Made by a program: the position numbers and the translations under genes. Below are positions 1 to 11,824 of a DNA stretch of 64,000 nucleotides, piece after piece. The DNA lies in NCBI GenBank assembly GCA_905160935.1, contig CAJHZI010000449.1:1027001-1091000 (forward strand). The letters run 5' to 3'. The stretch is from Enchytraeus crypticus (Eukaryota > Annelida > Clitellata > Enchytraeida > Enchytraeidae). How positions within the stretch are numbered: position 1 is the first letter of the stretch; the number at the start of each line of letters is the position of its first letter. The notes under the pieces were generated by a model. It did not search any database and had not been told where the DNA came from. It saw only the letters and a list, made by a program, of their open reading frames with translations.

Positions 1-1166
1 ACAATCAGTTGAACTTCCTGTATTTTGGATGATCTCTGACGGTAGGCTATCCTTTTTGATTTTGAAGGTGACGAAGAATTTAAACAAAGCGACATTTAAA
101 ATTAAATTTTTTTACAGTTTTTAATGCAAGACTATTTGGAAGCTTATTCGAACAGCATGTGTATATCTGATGTTTTAGTAGTATTTTAAGAACTTTTTAT
201 TGGATTACAATATGGAGTTAGGCAGTGATACTCATATTTATTCATTTCTATGTTTTCCATCTCTCTCCCCATTCGTACTTGATAATATCAGGAACGACAG
301 TAGCACTCTAATCGTATTGTTGTTGTCTTTGTAATAGGTATCTATAGATACCACTCTGCAGCTGATCCTTTCATTTTTTCATCCTTTCATTACTAGTCCG
401 CTTAACAGTCTAAGAATTCGGTGACATTGAAAAACGATTAAATGAAGTTCTAGAATCATTGTAGGTATATTATGTACGAAATATTATGTACTAACCGGCG
501 CGATGGAGCTTAACTTCGTTCAATTAACGCGCAGCTTAACCGAGTGCGCTAATTCCCGCCCCAGACATGTCGTACGAAACTCAAACAGTGCTTTAAACTT
601 CTTAGCATAGTCCGGAAATGTAACTTTAGAGGTAGATATCTTCCAAAAAATGTGGAGTGGGGTGACGTTATGTAGTTGGGGGCGGACGTTAGGAAGCGTG
701 GGTGGCATGAATCAAGCATCGAGGTCCTGTTCTGAATATCCGTAAAAGCCGAGGATATTCTTTACAGCCTGACTTCCGGATATCCTCCATGTCAGAAGTT
801 TTGCCTGGGTTGTGTCAGAGTATTTTATATTTACTACACCAGAAGGTAAAAATTAAAATGAGAAATGTTTAAAATATCATTGAAAATGGGATAAATTGGT
901 ATACATTAAATTATTATTATTCCGTATATAGTTATACAAATGACAACCGCATATGTTTACAAAGTTTTCTTTCTTGGTTGGTGTCTTTGTAGCTTCGTTC
1001 TTTCTAGTCTAATATTTATTACTATGATGCTAGTAAACTACATGTTGCTAAACTATACTATTTGTATTTGTATTACTATGCCACTAGTTCCAAGTATGTA
1101 ATTATGTTCGATTGATCCGTCTATCTGCAGTTGTCAGATTGTTTTAAATAAACGAAGGTATATATA
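1..1166. other. Intergenic, no gene seen
   Basis: AT-rich spacer with only short chance ORFs. Around 505-585 is a fragment of SINE family E (GTTCAATTAACGCGCAGC, then a CCGAGTGCGCTAA block), also found near 54730-54775 and 63235-63290. The rest shows no recognisable exon on either strand. Confidence 0.6.
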
Positions 1167-2700
1167 CAGGGGCGGTTCTGGCTTATGCAAAATGGGGTGG
1201 CCAGAGGGGTGGCAAGGTAAAATTTAGGGGGGCCCATCTGAAGATTTTTTTCGGGGAGGGCGCAATTAAACCCCTTCGCCGAAGGAGGAATTTTTGAAAT
1301 TATAGTCATGAAACCGTATATTTTCTGCGCATCTTATAAATAGGCCTATAGCGGACTATTTTTCTTTTTGGAATCTGTCATTAATAAATCTTTTCTATTA
1401 TATTTCATCTTCATCATCATCACATCTGTCTAAATAAACATAAAAAATCTGGAGTGCATGCAGTCCCTGGCAACATCCAAAAACATTTATAAAAATGTTT
1501 ATAAAAAATATATAAAAACATATATAAAACATTTATAAAAATTTCTAAATTTTTTTATAAAAATTATACTAAACAAATAGCTAAAACAATTAACGTAGAA
1601 ATTTGTAAACTTAAACGTTTTAAATTCGCATTAAAAGGAAACATTTGCAATTTTCCCAAATCATGAAATAAAATGAACATAAAGTGAGCGAAACCTTCAT
1701 TAAATAGCCTACTTAATATATGAATTACATATATTTATTGTGATTGAGTACTATAGGCCTAAATGCTAGAAATAAAGAAAATGATATCTTAGCTGTATTG
1801 CTAAAACTGTATCAAATAGCGGCAATGGTTCATTCTGATGAAGCCCAAAACTGAATGAGAAGTAGAATGAACAATCTACCGACTCAAAGACTCCCAGTCA
1901 GATGGCGAGCGTCCTTAATTACGTATTAATAAATGAGTTGCGACCAGAACGCAAGCCTCCTTTTCATTAATTTCCTTTATCTTTGGACTGATTTTTTTAA
2001 TTTTGTCATTCGCACCGTTTTGGACCTTCATTTTGCACACCGGCTGAGATTTGTCTCAATGGTGCTCGATGTTGTCATTGGCTACAATGGCACTCTAATT
2101 GTTGCTATGTTATGTTTATGAGCTTCATTGTAGAAATGCTCCTCTTGCATGAAGCAAAACTTGCAGGGAGGACTGCTGAAATCTTTGCTAATCTAAATGT
2201 CTAATGTAACGCTTCTGCTGACTCTACGGTTCCAAAAAGCAATTTTACATCAAGCAGATAGATCAGTGTGTGAGAGTCTGATCTATTCGATCTTAGCTTC
2301 TTTGCGTTGCAACATTCGGCTAAGCTAATGAAGCTCATTATGAAGGTCTACCACGTTAAGTTCTAGCTCAGCAGCCCTTCTATTTTAAATATTGTGTGGA
2401 CTTGGCAGAGTCTGCGAGTAAGTAACATGATACGATACATATCACTGATGTCGGGATGTGACGGTGTGGCTTAAATTCACTATTCAATTGTCGTTATTAA
2501 AGTGCGTCACACTTTAATCAAGCATCTTAAACAAGCATCGTCTTAAAAGGGCATCTGATGCTCCTGATCCAGCACTTTTATGTTATGGTAATCAGCAATA
2601 AAAATCTTTTTTTTTGACTATTTTTTGGGTGGCCACTGGGGTGGCCAGCCCTTCATTTGGGGTGGCCGTGGCCACCCCAGGCCACCCCTCAGAACCGCCA

Positions 2701-2703
<3 letters not shown>
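1167..2703. mobile_element. hAT-like non-autonomous DNA element
   Basis: The left end begins CAGGGGCGGTTCTGG. The right end, read on the minus strand, begins CAGTGGCGGTTCTGA, so the ends form a terminal inverted repeat of about 14 bp with one early mismatch. TATATATA lies directly outside both ends and would fit an 8-bp hAT target duplication, but the right flank is a (TA)n array, so the duplication is not diagnostic. No transposase is encoded. An inverted SINE family B copy is nested at about 1966-2104. The same terminus style occurs in the cleaner element at 26200-26892. Confidence 0.6.
1966..2104 (-). repeat. SINE family B copy
   Basis: Reverse-strand copy of a dispersed family. Diagnostic blocks, read in the family's own orientation, are GTGCTACTG, a GACAACATCGAGCAC-like block, GGTCCAAAAACGG and a final AGTCCAAAG. 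Other copies lie near 5059-5205, 21429-21560, 30290-30420 and 61240-61365. Confidence 0.65.
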
Positions 2704-2750
<47 letters not shown>

Positions 2751-2813
2751 ATTATATATATATATATATATATGGAACATATTTTGTATATATATAGATT
2801 ATATATATTTATG

Positions 2814-2854
<41 letters not shown>

Positions 2855-2878
2855 ATACATTTATATGTATATATTTAA
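2703..2878. repeat. (TA)n microsatellite
   Basis: Long alternating TA tracts, interrupted twice, directly abutting the right end of the hAT-like element. Apparent Tyr/Ile ORFs on both strands are artefacts of this array. Confidence 0.95.
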
Positions 2879-3879
2879 ATGTATAAACAGTAGGCCTATA
2901 TATTGTTGTTGGTGTTGTTTAATCGAAACAGACCAGCTGGTCATTATAACATCCCAGGTCGTCGGGAACACGTAGAAATTACATGAGGAGATGACGAGAG
3001 GAGATTGTAGGATACGATGAATATAGCATTAGAGGCTGGACATCGTGGCATATCGGTTAAAACACCTCGACTACAGTATATTGATGCACGGGTCGAACCC
3101 CGAAAAACCTTCAATTGTCAACGTTAAGGGTTGCTAATTATTCTCTCTCTCTCTCTCTCATTAGTTCTCTGCGCTATGGAAGATTCAAGGTATATATTCT
3201 TTCTTAAAATCTGCTTTTAGGCTAAAATAAGAAACTGCGTAGACTATAAAAGTAATGTAATCCCAATATAAGGATTATACTACAAGTTCTTTTCAACCTT
3301 AATGTAGCCTTTGTCTTGGTAATTTATAGCTTCTGAGGTGATTTCTCATTGTTTTCCTCAGTTTTTACCTAGCAATTTTATTCTTTAGCGGTTCGGATAC
3401 TGGACATCACAAATAATCTTTCACTCGCTGAAGGAATATTTCCAGATTGTTGTAACGTTGCCGTTGGTTTCTCCACACATTAAAAAACCAGTAACTTCCA
3501 AAGACGATCTCTCTAACTGTCGTCCCATTGGAAGCTTGAAATTATTTTCCAAAATTTTGGAAACGTAATCTATTCTAGCTAATGGTATTATTATTATTTT
3601 TAAATGCCATGTGCTGCATGTGCTAGAAAAATAAGACAAAAATAGCTTTAATTTAATTAAAAGTTAAAAAATGAAGCGGTGAGAATAAATCCTCTAAACT
3701 CTTGGAAGCCGCATTAGCCAAAGTGACACGGAAACAGACAGCATTGAATAGCAGTTACTATTATTACTTATTGTTATTTCTTAATATAAATAATTATCAT
3801 ACGAGACTGAATAATTATTAGTCACAGGAGGTAGCGCTTTAGATAAATCAGATTTAAAAGCTAAGAACTAATCTCTTTC

Positions 3880-4085
3880 CGCCATAGGTCTAAATTTTGA
3901 CCCGCTTGCGTTGTATCTTGGACTTGCACTGCTTTGATCTCGCTTTCTCTTGTGGTCTCTGACACTCTCTGTGTACTTAGTCGTCATCGTGTGGTACTTT
4001 GGCGCCTGTTTGTGTAGAGTCTGCAAGAGACGTCCCTATCATTGCCGTATGGCGAGGAACCGGACGTTAAATTCTTATTGATTGA
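3880..4085 (+). repeat. Dispersed retroposon family H copy
   Basis: About 205 bp starting near TTTCCGCCATAGGTC and ending GGACGTTAAATTCTTATTG followed by ATTGATT. The same unit occurs inverted at about 31490-31695, and its 3' end alone at 56403-56462. The shared fixed 3' end with a short ATTG-type tail suggests LINE-mobilised retroposition; the class is inferred. Confidence 0.65.
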
Positions 4086-4248
4086 TTATCTCGGGACTGA
4101 AGATTTAAGAGTGAGTTCATAAAATTAAAGTTTACCACATTGAGTGAAACATACAAAGACTTAGTTGAGAAAAGCTGGTAAGCTCTAATAATCCTTGTAT
4201 TATATTTCACACGAGAACTTAAACACTGAAATATTACTCAATGCATCG

Positions 4249-4250
<2 letters not shown>

Positions 4251-4296
<46 letters not shown>

Positions 4297-4325
4297 AAAT
4301 AGGTTCTGCCAAATGGCAGGTCTTA
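4251..4325 (-). repeat. (CT)n tail with LINE family D 3' end
   Basis: A CT tract followed by GTTCTGCCAAATGGCAGG, which on the minus strand reads as the CTGCCA..GGCAG end of LINE family D with its (GA)n tail. Shorter versions lie at 3142-3200 and 7357-7420. Confidence 0.5.
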
Positions 4326-5058
4326 GTGTCATATTCATAAGCAGAGCCTGCTATCGCGCTCCATAACGAGCACTCCAAAGATTAAGAATTTAATCCATTT
4401 ATAAAAGGCGTGCATAGACCATTAAAACTGTGGTTATTTCGGCAATAGTCTTGAAGAATCACCGGTACCTAAGACTAAACTAAAATGTCAAGTGGAAAAT
4501 AACACAAAAGCAGGTTTAAACTAGGAGAGAGAAGTCATCACTCCTATTATACATAACCTACAGAAGCAATAATTCGTCGTAAACAAGCGTGTAATTGCTT
4601 CCGGACTTCTTAATATTATGTTAATAATATTACGTTAATTCAAATATCTGTTTTAATTTAATTTAAATTTGTTAGTATCACAGTTTCAGGCCATTTCACA
4701 CGAAACTAAATTGATTCTATTAAGCCCTTTCGCAATTTAGTTACGAAACACGATATAAAATATATTTCTGCTGCAAGAAGAATATTACTCTAATTTTATT
4801 AACTCTCTCGTAAAAGTCAAGAACAGGAACTCACGTGGTAAAAAGGATACGAAACTAAACGTCACGATAAAAGTACAAACCTACGCAAAACAGATAGTGA
4901 GATATATAATAATAGTTGGTTTTATGACAGGAAATCATAAGAATAAATAAAAAAAGAACAGGAATAAGTGTCAGTGAGGATGGGTTTCTACCAGACATTT
5001 GTCTCAGGCTAATCCAGAGAGGTTATACTAACTGGATTGAGTATACCTAAACTTCCTT

Positions 5059-5205
5059 TTCTTTAATTCTCTTTATTTTGGACTGATTTTCTGGATTTTG
5101 GAATTTGCACCGTTTTGGGACCTTCTTTTTGCTCGCCGACTCTATTTTGTCTCAATAATGCTCGATGTTGTCATCGATGACTGTAGCACTTTAATTGTTG
5201 TTATG
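5059..5205 (-). repeat. SINE family B copy
   Basis: Inverted copy matching the 21429-21560 and 30290-30420 copies over the GGTCCAAAA and GAGCATTATTGAGAC-like blocks. Confidence 0.7.
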
Positions 5206-5216
5206 TTATGAGCGTA

Positions 5217-5640
5217 TACACTAGGCATACCACTAGCTGACTAGTTAGATAAATACAACTAGGTGACTTAATTTAATATAGGCCTATAGTAGCCATACGG
5301 CTAGATGACTAATTAGTCTAATAAACACCAGGCATTAAACTAGGCAATTTAGTTTAACATACACTAGTCTTACAACTAGCTGACTTAATTTAATATACAA
5401 TGGTCATACAACTAGCTTATTGAGTTTATTATAGGCTACACTAGACTAGTCTTACAACTAGCTGACTTAATTTAATATACAATGGTCATACAACTAGCTT
5501 ATTTAGTTTATTATACATTAGACTAGTCTTACAACTGGCTGACTTAATTTAATACACAGTGGTCATACAACTAGCTAATTTAGTTTATTATACAATAGTC
5601 GCACAAATAGGTGACTTAGATTAATACATAGTCCAGGCCT
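5217..5640. repeat. Tandem repeat, about 77-82 bp period
   Basis: Units begin CTAGTCTTACAACTAGCTGA. The clearest three starts are at 5364, 5446 and 5523. Each unit is itself made of related half-units around ACAACTAGCT, so this is a higher-order array. It is non-coding. Confidence 0.85.
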
Positions 5641-5820
5641 ACTAGTCAGATAGCTAGTTGACTGGTTTGATAACTGCTAAATATTCGCTTCATTAATAAC
5701 AAGCTCAAAGCAGATACCGAATTTTATTTCTCATAGCACAATTAAATTCTAAAATATGCCATCAATCACAGAATCGACTCAAAACGGAGTTAAAACGGTT
5801 CAGTTAATGCTTATAAAAAA

Positions 5821-5940
5821 CCGATGTTAACGTAAATTTCATCTCTGGAAAGCGTCTGTGACGTTCTAGCTTGGGATTTGAACCCTGCACACACTGATCG
5901 GCAGTCGGATATCTGATCGATATCGCCACTGGCTCCAGCC
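5821..5940 (-). repeat. SINE family A copy (tRNA-like)
   Basis: Inverted copy. In family orientation it reads CTGGAGCCAGTGGCGATATC, then a pol III B-box-like GGTTCAAATCCC, then a GACAT/CGCTTTC-type block and AACGT. Family A is the most abundant SINE in the window. Confidence 0.75.
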
Positions 5941-6334
5941 TATTTTCCTCACCAGTCCGCTTTAAACATGGATCACGACCCTCACTCCGGCTGAATATAA
6001 TCTCCACTGACCCAACCCGTCAGCTTAAGTCAAAATTCGGTTTCCTTTGCAAGATGAAAGACGTAGCGCAGATTTGACCGGGTGTATCGGATATGTTCGA
6101 CGGTGCTTTAATCATCATCAGCAACCGCTGCATACACACGACACGTGACCGCAATATCTAATATGAGCTGAATATAGCCGCAATCGACATTTATCTGTGA
6201 CGTCATCTCGTATTTTTGCAAAATAGCTCTTTTGTACTGCATGTGGTCCAGGTGACTTTAAGATGGACTCAATCTGTCAGGTCTCCGACCTTTGGATGAC
6301 GTGGCTATTTCAGATATAACATATTTGTACCGGT

Positions 6335-6430
6335 TAGATGGACGATTGGATAGCAAGCTTGTCTGATAAGCAGGAAGGCATCGGTTCAAATCGCAGCCAC
6401 ACAGTTTTGAGTTGACAGTTTCCATTTTGA
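6335..6430 (+). repeat. tRNA-derived SINE family G fragment
   Basis: GATAGCAAGCTTGTCTGA followed by a B-box-like GGTTCAAATCGC. A better preserved copy is at about 51170-51285. Confidence 0.55.
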
Positions 6431-7586
6431 TATGGAAGACGTTAAATTCAATTTTATAGCTGTTTTTATTCTAATATGTTGAAAATGCATATAACTACAT
6501 GTATATTACATTATAATGTTCTTTATTTGATACCTTACCTATAGTTTTAAATATAACTGTTGAGATTAGATTAGCAGAAATCTTCAACAACGTGTGTTAA
6601 CTGTTCAGTCGACGCAATATAGTCTACTTCACTAAGGGTTAAGTCGACAAATGGCGCATACTTTTCTTTATTAGCTCACGCTAAATTGTAAAACAGCATT
6701 TATTATCGGGCCTAAAATTAAGCAAGAAGTACATAAAATTATTTAGATATTAACCAGAATTAATATTAGAAGATTTGATAGAATTGGACTCATCATACAA
6801 GCAATATTATCATGCCGAAGTATCAACGGCATTCAGTATCGTTACGATAAAAACTACTTTCACTGTATATTGATCTCAGCTGGTGGAGCTATAATATAAA
6901 ATAGGCCTACTAAATCATTAGCATCTCCTAGAATCTAATCTAGACATCGCCACTGGCTCCATATCGACATTAGCTCTTTGATATTGTGTTTATAAGAAAA
7001 TCTGATTTTAATAGGCCTACCTTCTTATTAAACAATATCTCTACACAGATATAAAAAATTATAAGTATTTGCCAATTTGTCAGTTGTCGATTGTTAAATA
7101 GCCAGATATTCAGTTTCATGAATTTGATTAAGTAGGACCTACTATACAATATTTTTTCGCTTGCATACCAAAATATGAAACCGCTGTTCAAGAAAACTTT
7201 TGGACTCGTTGATTTTTAATGAGTAAATACAAAAATTAAATAGTTTGTATATTATCTAAAAGACTAAAACTTGTATCAAATCTTGAAATAGGCTATGCAC
7301 AATTTAAACGTGTGTCACTTCAGTTAATGTATCGTACATTTGATAATTAGATACATTTCTCTCTCTCCCTCTCTCTTTATCTCTTGAGTTCTACCAGATG
7401 GCAGGTTCAAGGTACATATATCTCGTCATACTCTGCTTTCACACTCACACTGATTAATTTCTAATAATTTCACTGAGTAGGATTCCTAGTTGATCTCATC
7501 ACAAAGGTTATATGCCTTTACCAAACCTTAAGCATTTAGCATGAGATATTATTTCTTTTGAGACGATTTCTCATTTTGATACACTG

Positions 7587-7709
7587 TTACACTGGCTGGA
7601 GCCAGTGGCGATGTCTGTAAAACTGCGGATCAGTATGTGCGGGGTTCAAATCCTGGGCTCGCCCGTCACTGACATCGCTTTCGAGTGAGGAAACTGACGT
7701 TAACACTAG
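7587..7709 (+). repeat. SINE family A copy (tRNA-like)
   Basis: Nearly intact head and body: GGAGCCAGTGGCGATGTC, B-box-like GGGGTTCAAATCCTGG, then GCTCGCCCGTCACTGACATC and the CTGACGTTAACA end. Confidence 0.8.
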
Positions 7710-8188
7710 ATTATTCATTCCTCATACTAAATTGTACTAAATTAGTTGGTTTAATACTTTAAATTTAAATTAAGGATTACTTTAAAAATGGATAGACTAA
7801 TTAAATCACAAATATATCAACAATAATATTTCTTATTTTATATCACAAATTATAATATAAATTACGATATACACTATAAAGTGCGTATCAACTAAGAGCT
7901 GAAGTTAGAGTCCGTATCATGTCTCAAAAGCTGGTCCAGAGCGGGAAGGGCTCTGGATTTGGACCCCGGTAGGACAACTTACCGACATGCTATCAGCTGA
8001 GCATGAGCCAATATAACAAAAACTGCAATGGCAATTACAAAAACTATGAAATTATAACTTTCACACTTTAAATAAAAATCGACAACAATTCAAAAACAAA
8101 CTGCAAAGTAATTTGCGGTTACAGAGCTAACTATCAAACTGGTGAGTTCTTTAGATTTGTAGAATGCTACAAATCTACGACAATAGCG

Positions 8189-10579
8189 CTAACTTACAAG
8201 AGAGTTCTTTAGGTTGTGTAGCATGCTACAAATGAGGATAATCTTAGGTGCCAAAGCACCGATAGTTTTATTCATCGGTTCTTTTAATATCCTATATTCT
8301 CGAATATTCTTTACAGTCTTTTCCAACACCAGTAATTTCTCTGCCAGTTTTCTTTCATGGATCAGTCTATCAGCAGACAGTTTGTGCCTATCTCTTATAT
8401 TTCTGCACTTGTTCTTCTTCGCGTTCTTCAGACACTTGCTTAAATCGAGCATAGAGTACGGAGTGTGCATCGTAATTTCCCGGCTGCTAAATATATCTTC
8501 AACGTTAAACTTTCTGTGGGCCAAAACGGAGTCCCCTTTGTCACATAGTTTCACTAAATCGCTTTCTCCAACTATTTGTCGATCGGGAATTGAATCGCAG
8601 TACGTAGGAGATAAATAGGAAATGAGACCCGATGGACTGACGCCAAGTAAAGCCTTCAAAGTTCTGCGCTTCTTTCGCGTGGAATATCTCTCCACTACGT
8701 TATTGCATTCCTTCAGCGGAAACTTTACAATGTCTAACAGAACTCTGGTCGATGGAAAATCTCTGCGGAAATCCTCGGGCATATAATGATCGACAACTTT
8801 CTTCTCCGTCCACAGGTTGACAGTCTTAAAGTGCGAATACATGAAGTAAATCCAAGTAACGTAGATGTTCTTAACGACAGTCGCTGATACTTGAAACAAA
8901 TGAGCGAGCTCTAAGTCGGGTTTGTTACGACGCAGTTTGATCAGAGTGAGAAAGAACTGGTTTTCCATTGAGATGTCTCCGCAGGGTCCTCTCCAGTACT
9001 TCAAACAGTAAACCATGTGTCCCAGACTCTGCAGTACTTCGAGAAGTCTTCGGTAGGTCTTAAAACCTGTGTAGTAAAACACAAGTTTAGGTTTGTACAC
9101 CAAATCTTTTATCGTTAAGAGTGGTTCATGCAAAGTCGTTGTGGTGATCTTCTTCGACAATGTCTCCACACTCGCTTGATCTGTTTGCGTCGACGCAATA
9201 CTGTGGGTGCTCGTTTCTTGACACCGGGTCTTTTTATGTCTACTGTTCGTATTCAAATCTTCACTGACGACATATTCATCACAGGTTTCATCACAGGTAT
9301 CTTTAGTTTGATTCAAACGTCGTTTCAAACGTTTGGTTTTACAAGTCGAATTCGAAACACCTCTACGACGTTTCAGTTTTTGTCCAGTCCTATATTTTCC
9401 TAATACCTCATCATAGTAACTAGGATTATGCAGACTAACATCTTCCATTCCACTGTCATTAACTATAATCTGACTTCCGATACAAATATTGTTACTTATA
9501 ACATAGTCAACATCAAAATCAGTTAAACTGGAGCAGATGTACATAGCTGGAGCATCACAGTCAGGATTGGCTGAAGCTATATTATTTTCAATCAACCGGC
9601 TATTTTCTTCCATATTAATGTCAGTTTCAGGAAAGATATTCAACTCATAAAAACAACCAATAGTAGCTTCATTACTATCATGACCACGAAAAGTAACCCC
9701 AGCATCATTGGCACTAAACATAACTTCAGCATCATTATCATCATGAGCGCTAAACGTAACATCATCACCATAGGCAACACTATTTTCTTCTGACGAGTAA
9801 AGACATGAGCCACATTTCAGAGCCGCACCATAAAGAACAGGCACATCAACCATGGTTTGACAATCAGTAAGATGGTGCTCAATACTCTCCATTGATTCAT
9901 CACCCATTAACGCAGTGTTGTCAGTGTTTAATTCGTTCATAGCAGTAGCGTTGCTGTCAATTACTAACTTTTCATCAGTGCCAGATGCGTTGCAATCAGT
10001 TTCCACTTCTTCCACACAAGCACCATACTCCAAGTTTACTCCATCATGTTCAGTCACTAAAATCTCATTATGTCCAAAAGTGTTAATATGGTTAGAATAG
10101 TACTCACTTATCTGATCAAAATTGTCAGGAACAACGCAGTAAGAACTCGAATCAGGAAATGAAGAACAACTATTTATGTCTACTTTATTTCCATCGATAT
10201 CTATGTTGTTATCTAACTTATCACTCAACAAAGGAACTCCATCTGGAACGCATAATTTATCATGAGCAGCAAAACTGCAAGAGATATTACTCGTAACGAA
10301 TGAACTGATCACATCAACACTAGGCTCATCTTTAGCTGCAGATGTGTAAATCCTGTTTTCTAATTCACAACTCACAGCACCAATCTCAGCCATGTTTGAT
10401 TTATCTCCTGAATTATCAACTACCAACGCTACTGTGGTCGAATATTTTACTGATTCCACATTCATGTAAGGCATGTCACAAGCTCCGACATTCTCAGGCG
10501 TATATTCAGCACCAGATGGCGTACAGTCTCTGTGTAGATCGTCACTCTGGCAGTCGACTTCAGAAATAATTTCTGCCAT
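8189..10579 (-). CDS. Transposase-derived (DDE_Tnp_4-like) protein, probably catalytically dead
   Basis: Single intact 796-codon ORF, intronless. Residues 1-400 are acidic, low in Lys/Arg and not recognised. About residues 400-425 hold basic clusters (KLKRRR, KRLKRR), a likely nuclear signal. From about residue 480 comes a region typical of DDE_Tnp_4 (IS4EU/Harbinger-like) transposases: FYYTGFKTYRRL, ENQFFLTLIKLR, an HTH-like SATVVKNIYVTWI and MPEDFRRDFPSTRVLLD. The first catalytic Asp is present in VLLD. The second, normally in an ADKGF-type motif, is replaced in LAHRKF, where His stands for Asp. The last acidic residue survives in VLEKTVKNIREYRIL. No terminal inverted repeats are obvious. 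An open 2.4-kb frame with a lost active-site residue suggests a host-exapted DNA-binding protein; a recently dead transposon is the alternative. The ATG has an acceptable GCAATGG context. Confidence 0.8.
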   Translation of the reverse strand: MAEIISEVDCQSDDLHRDCTPSGAEYTPENVGACDMPYMNVESVKYSTTVALVVDNSGDKSNMAEIGAVSCELENRIYTSAAKDEPSVDVISSFVTSNISCSFAAHDKLCVPDGVPLLSDKLDNNIDIDGNKVDINSCSSFPDSSSYCVVPDNFDQISEYYSNHINTFGHNEILVTEHDGVNLEYGACVEEVETDCNASGTDEKLVIDSNATAMNELNTDNTALMGDESMESIEHHLTDCQTMVDVPVLYGAALKCGSCLYSSEENSVAYGDDVTFSAHDDNDAEVMFSANDAGVTFRGHDSNEATIGCFYELNIFPETDINMEENSRLIENNIASANPDCDAPAMYICSSLTDFDVDYVISNNICIGSQIIVNDSGMEDVSLHNPSYYDEVLGKYRTGQKLKRRRGVSNSTCKTKRLKRRLNQTKDTCDETCDEYVVSEDLNTNSRHKKTRCQETSTHSIASTQTDQASVETLSKKITTTTLHEPLLTIKDLVYKPKLVFYYTGFKTYRRLLEVLQSLGHMVYCLKYWRGPCGDISMENQFFLTLIKLRRNKPDLELAHLFQVSATVVKNIYVTWIYFMYSHFKTVNLWTEKKVVDHYMPEDFRRDFPSTRVLLDIVKFPLKECNNVVERYSTRKKRRTLKALLGVSPSGLISYLSPTYCDSIPDRQIVGESDLVKLCDKGDSVLAHRKFNVEDIFSSREITMHTPYSMLDLSKCLKNAKKNKCRNIRDRHKLSADRLIHERKLAEKLLVLEKTVKNIREYRILKEPMNKTIGALAPKIILICSMLHNLKNSLVS

Positions 10580-10844
10580 TGCAGCAAAACCTCAGAATCC
10601 AGCCAATGTATCAAAGCTCAATGTTGCTCAACGCTGAGCAGCTTGAAGACTGTGACACCTTTCACGCCAGCACTTCATCTAAAACCTGACACAATAAAAA
10701 TTGAAACATTTTATTTTTCATTTAAATTTTTAGGTGCTTAATTCAGGCACAGAGGCTGCTACATCACACATACACAATCCAGTTAATATGAATTTTACTG
10801 GTTTAGAATACTATAAAGTCAATCATAATCCTCTACATAAACTC

Positions 10845-10965
10845 ATATATATATTATATATATATATAATATATATATATATATATAATATAATTATATC
10901 TATATATATTATATATATATATATATATATAATATATATATATATTATATATAATATATATGACC
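10845..10965. repeat. (TA)n-rich microsatellite
   Basis: Imperfect AT/TA tracts about 270 bp upstream of the transposase-derived gene. Apparent ORFs here are low complexity. Confidence 0.9.
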
Positions 10966-10979
10966 TTTTATATAAATCT

Positions 10980-11824
10980 TAATTTTAAATATATTTTAAG
11001 ACTCTTAATTTTAATTAAATTACCTAGATAAAATGGTATAGAGCTCCAAAGGAGAGTACTAACTAACTTTATTAAGGTTTTGTAGTTTCCTTCTATTTAT
11101 TATCATGAATGTTCCATTTAATGAATTTGTCAAAAATGCCATTTCAAAGATTTCATCTTATCCCACCATATGATGCATCCATTTAAAGTTTCTCGAAATG
11201 ATCCAGTTCAATGACCTCTAATGGTTATCATATATCATATTTATTGTATAATATTATATTTATTAAATTTATATATAAATATTATATCTTATATTTATAT
11301 TATATCAAATTTCTTACACTTACATTATATTTATGTTATATTTACATATTTAGCTCTTCTAGGCCAATTTTCTATGTGATCAACCAACGAGTTTATCATC
11401 AACTTCAATTAAGCAGTGGAAGGCTGTCAGAATTCAAAATAATGGTAGTTTTATTTGTGAAAGATTGTTAACAAAATCTTTAGAAAGCTTAAATGCCTTT
11501 GTTTAAATCACTGCTGCTAGCATTTCACCAAATACAAAAATAATCATTTGATACAAATGAAGGAAAGATAGAACAAACTATTGAAACAACATATTCCAGG
11601 ATAAATTTCTAAATATATTACTATATAGGTAAGTTTTATAAATATGGAAAGGATCACATTTTTAGCTGTTATGAGGTGCCAGTATTTCTTGGCTAATTAT
11701 ATTTAAATGTTTGGCTTTTCCAATATTATATTTAATATTATATTATTATATTAATATAATAATATATTATATATTATTATATTATTGTAATATTATATTA
11801 TTCTATTTTATATTATATTTAGGC
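10980..11824. other. AT-rich spacer, no gene seen
   Basis: Very AT-rich DNA with imperfect TTATATT-type tracts near 11225-11350 and 11725-11820. No exon is recognised. Confidence 0.6.

Larger units (their letters stand above)
2879..8188. other. Gene-poor spacer with nested repeats
   Basis: No coding exon recognised. The stretch holds LINE-tail fragments with (CT)n near 3142-3200, 4251-4325 and 7357-7420, several SINE copies listed separately, and a long tandem repeat at 5217-5640. A tRNA-like fragment with a B-box-type GGGTCGAACCCC sits near 3090. Confidence 0.6.

Noticed and set aside
7587..7709. Possible tRNA gene
   Set aside because: A B box is present, but the cloverleaf is not convincing and the unit is repeated across the window, so it is a SINE. 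The same applies to 36020 and 51170.
8214..10569. Plus-strand frames at 8214-8618, 9128-9403, 9915-10100 and 10342-10569
   Set aside because: Antisense shadows of the transposase-derived gene.
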